A program made the position numbers and the translations under genes. The notes under the pieces are model-generated. The model saw nothing but the letters and a program-made list of their open reading frames with translations, did not search any database and was not told the origin of the DNA. 64,000 nt of DNA from Dysgonomonas hofstadii (GTDB taxonomy: Bacteria; Bacteroidota; Bacteroidia; Bacteroidales; Dysgonomonadaceae), in assembly GCF_014196915.1 (NCBI RefSeq), contig NZ_JACIEP010000001.1, forward strand, positions 310,001 to 374,000, read 5' to 3'. Positions 62,069 through 64,000 of this stretch are shown one piece after another. The first letter of the stretch is position 1. Each line of letters opens with the position of its first letter.

Positions 62069-63219
62069 TAATGAAGAAAAGTATCATTAAGGCAAGCCTG
62101 ATTCTAATGGCTGTAGTATTAGTATCTTGTAATGAAAAGAAACAGGTAGAAAAGGTTCCGGATTTTCCCGATTGGGCTTGGGCCGGTTTCCAACGTCCGG
62201 ATGGGATCAATCCAATAATCTCACCTGATACCACAACCCGGTTCTATTGCCCGGTAACTAAAGATTCGCTGGCGTGGGAATCGAACGATACCTTCAATCC
62301 GGCAGCTACTATCAATGACGGAAAAGTTGTTGTGCTTTACCGGGCTGAGGATAAATCGGGAGAAGGGATAGGTGGACGTACATCCCGGTTGGGTTATGCG
62401 TGGTCGGAAGACGGGTCGAACTTTCAACGGAAATCCACTCCGGTGTTTTACCCTGATAATGACAGCCAGAAAGAACTGGAATGGCCGGGAGGATGTGAAG
62501 ACCCGCGCGTTGCTATGACTGAAGATGGCCTGTATGTAATGTTATATACCCAATGGAACAGGAAGCAAGCGCGTCTGGCCGTAGCTACTACCCGTGATTT
62601 GCAGAAATGGGAAAAACACGGCCCGGCTTTTGCAAAGGCCTACGACGGACGTTTCAAAGATGATTTCTCCAAATCGGCATCTGTCATCACCCAGCTGGTA
62701 GACGGAAAACAGGTAATAGCCAAGATTGATGGTAAATACTGGATGTATTGGGGAGAGAAGTTCGTGAATGTAGCGACTTCCGAAGATCTTGTCAACTGGA
62801 CTCCGATATTGGATGAAAACGGAGAATTTATTAAGCCTGTCATACCTCGTCCGGGTAAATTCGACAGCTCATTGACTGAGTGCGGGCCTCCTGCAGTAAT
62901 AACTGATAAGGGTATTCTTCTTCTTTATAACGGTAAAAATGCTGTAGGAGTTGAGGGCGATACATTATATACGGCAAATTCATATTGTGCAGGACAAGCC
63001 TTGTTCGATCTGAAAGACCCTACCAAGCTGATCGCCCAACTGGATAAGCCTTTCTATGTGCCGGAAGCAGACTTTGAAAAAAGTGGGCAATACCCTGCCG
63101 GAACAGTATTTATAGAAGGACTGGTTTATCATAACCAGAAATGGTTCTTGTATTACGGCTGCGCCGATTCGCGTGTGGCTGTAGCTGTTTATGACCCGAA
63201 CAAGAAAGACGCTAAATAA
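62065..63219 (+). CDS. GH130 lipoprotein, probable beta-mannosidase-type enzyme
   Basis: A 384-residue GH130 propeller protein exported as a lipoprotein (LVSC, Cys22). Propeller motifs include DTFNPAATINDGKVVVLYRAED, LGYAWSEDG, the acid region WPGGCEDPRVAMTEDGLYVMLYTQWN and SLTECGPPAVITDKGILLLYNGKN. Because it lies outside the cytoplasm, phosphorolysis is unlikely; exported GH130 relatives from Bacteroides are known to hydrolyse beta-1,2-mannosidic bonds. It therefore probably trims beta-1,2-mannose caps from mannans, complementing the GH92 enzymes. It belongs to a different subfamily from the cytoplasmic GH130 at 10193-11362. An alternative ATG at 62071 would also fit. Confidence 0.83.
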   Translation: MIMKKSIIKASLILMAVVLVSCNEKKQVEKVPDFPDWAWAGFQRPDGINPIISPDTTTRFYCPVTKDSLAWESNDTFNPAATINDGKVVVLYRAEDKSGEGIGGRTSRLGYAWSEDGSNFQRKSTPVFYPDNDSQKELEWPGGCEDPRVAMTEDGLYVMLYTQWNRKQARLAVATTRDLQKWEKHGPAFAKAYDGRFKDDFSKSASVITQLVDGKQVIAKIDGKYWMYWGEKFVNVATSEDLVNWTPILDENGEFIKPVIPRPGKFDSSLTECGPPAVITDKGILLLYNGKNAVGVEGDTLYTANSYCAGQALFDLKDPTKLIAQLDKPFYVPEADFEKSGQYPAGTVFIEGLVYHNQKWFLYYGCADSRVAVAVYDPNKKDAK

Positions 63220-63230
63220 TAAACTGAACA

Positions 63231-63262
63231 AACAAGGGCTTCTCCAAATAGAAGCCCTTGTT
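63231..63262. terminator. Bidirectional terminator between GH130 and P-type ATPase genes
   Basis: A perfect 12-bp stem AACAAGGGCTTC / GAAGCCCTTGTT with an 8-base loop lies between the two convergent genes, with AT-rich flanks on both sides. Confidence 0.85.
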
Positions 63263-63269
63263 TATTAGA

Positions 63270-64000
63270 TTATTTCTTTCTTATCAATCTTGTTATCTCT
63301 CCGATCCACAGGACAACGGACGTACCTCCGATTATTATCCCCCAATCTCTTATTTCAAGAGGCATAGTGCGGAATACATCACCTCCGAAGGTTACAATAA
63401 GTATTTGCCCTATCAGTATAATCAGGGCAACCATTTCAAAACCTGCGCTTTTGTTCATTCCTGCGAATGCTGATTTGCCTGTTGCGTAGGCTTTTGCATT
63501 GAACATATTCCAGAACTGCAACAATACAAATACAGTAAAGAAATAGGATAAGAAGTACCTTTCCCTGTCTCCTTCTGCAACATAGCTGAAAAATGAGTTC
63601 AGATGCTCTGGGTTGGCGAAATAGTACATCATTCCCAGCAGCAGGATAACAAACAGGATGCCGGTAATGAGTATATGTCTCGCTATAGACGGAGTAATAA
63701 TAAAGTCCGAATTCTTTCTTGGCTTACTGTTCATCACATTTGGATCGGGTGGTAGGGATGCCAGCGCGCCTGCTGCGAATGTATCCATTATCAGGTTTAC
63801 CCAAAGCATTTGTGTGACTGTCAGTGGCAATTCCTGTCCGAATATGGATCCTAAGAATACAATTAGCAGGGCAGCTACATTTATCGTTATCTGGAAAAGG
63901 ATGAAACGCTGGATGTTTTTGTATAACGAGCGTCCCCACATAACGGCGGTGGCGATGCTGCTGAACGAGTCGTCGAGCAATGTGATATCACTGGCTTCTT
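63270..64000 (-). CDS. Calcium-type P-type ATPase, C-terminal part only
   Basis: The frame is open through base 64000, so the N-terminal three quarters lie outside the window; the TTG at 63980 is internal. The visible part starts with EASDITLLDDSF, the conserved motif before transmembrane helix 5 in P2-type ATPases. It continues through the last helices, including WVNLIMDTFAAGALA, whose Asn and Asp form a cation-binding site, and ends with RLIRKK. The sequence type points to a Ca2+-translocating (PMCA/SERCA-like) pump. It is convergent to the GH130 gene and unrelated to the glycan loci. Confidence 0.87.
   Translation of the reverse strand, partial: EASDITLLDDSFSSIATAVMWGRSLYKNIQRFILFQITINVAALLIVFLGSIFGQELPLTVTQMLWVNLIMDTFAAGALASLPPDPNVMNSKPRKNSDFIITPSIARHILITGILFVILLLGMMYYFANPEHLNSFFSYVAEGDRERYFLSYFFTVFVLLQFWNMFNAKAYATGKSAFAGMNKSAGFEMVALIILIGQILIVTFGGDVFRTMPLEIRDWGIIIGGTSVVLWIGEITRLIRKK

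Noticed and set aside
63270-63980. TTG at 63980 as the true start of a 236-residue protein
   Set aside because: The frame continues to the window edge and encodes the conserved EASDITLLDD motif across this point, so the gene is cut by the window.
1-64000. rRNA, tRNA and riboswitch genes
   Set aside because: I saw no tRNA cloverleaf, rRNA segment or recognised riboswitch motif in the gaps. A covariance-model search would be needed to exclude small ones.

Overview
The window is a piece of a Bacteroidota chromosome, most likely Bacteroidales and possibly Dysgonomonas or a relative. The evidence is SusC/SusD pairs, many Bacteroidetes-type secreted lipoproteins, TatA/TatC without TatB, an ECF sigma factor, a DUF6377 regulator, a type 9 secretion C-terminal domain, and AT-rich intergenic DNA. 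The genus is inference only. I count 42 protein genes, the first and last cut by the window edges. I see no rRNA, tRNA, CRISPR array, transposase or integrase.

Region 1 (1-18974, + strand) is the distal part of a beta-mannan/glucomannan utilisation locus; its SusC/D genes would lie left of the window. It encodes a TIG-repeat surface glycan-binding protein, three GH26 and one GH5_7 mannanase-type enzymes, a GH5_2-like endoglucanase-type enzyme, a CE7 acetylesterase, a GH2 enzyme and a GH3 enzyme. It also holds the cytoplasmic route of a GPH symporter, a cellobiose/mannobiose 2-epimerase and a GH130 mannosylglucose phosphorylase. Together these can deacetylate mannan, cut it, import mannobiose, epimerise it to mannosyl-glucose and phosphorolyse it.

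Region 2 (19052-29444, - strand) starts with tatC-tatA. After a 700-base repeat-rich gap come apbE, an unknown lipoprotein, a sugar-isomerase-like TIM-barrel lipoprotein, a DUF1080 lipoprotein, two Gfo/Idh/MocA oxidoreductases with twin-arginine signals, a DoxX membrane protein and a cytoplasmic Gfo/Idh protein. This resembles the oxidation-elimination-hydration (3-keto-glycoside) gene sets of Bacteroidetes, placed beside the Tat translocase its oxidoreductases would need. A nearly perfect 105-base inverted repeat (14218-14322 and 20632-20736), inside a longer and looser inverted repeat, brackets the GH3-GH26-GH26-tatC-tatA block.

Region 3 (29554-32321, + strand) is regulatory: a membrane-spanning DUF6377 regulator, an ECF sigma factor, and a 75-residue protein that may be a miniature anti-sigma factor.

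Region 4 (32394-63219, + strand) is an alpha-mannan/N-glycan-type utilisation locus. It encodes an SGNH hydrolase, a GH38-like enzyme with unusual catalytic motifs, three GH92 alpha-mannosidases, two SusC/SusD pairs in an unusual order with DUF5004 and DUF4961 lipoproteins, and a large DUF5005-like/discoidin protein with a T9SS tail. It also has a beta-barrel protein, a sialate-O-acetylesterase-type enzyme, an unknown secreted protein and a lipoprotein GH130 probably acting as a beta-mannosidase. The window ends inside a convergent Ca2+-type P-type ATPase gene.
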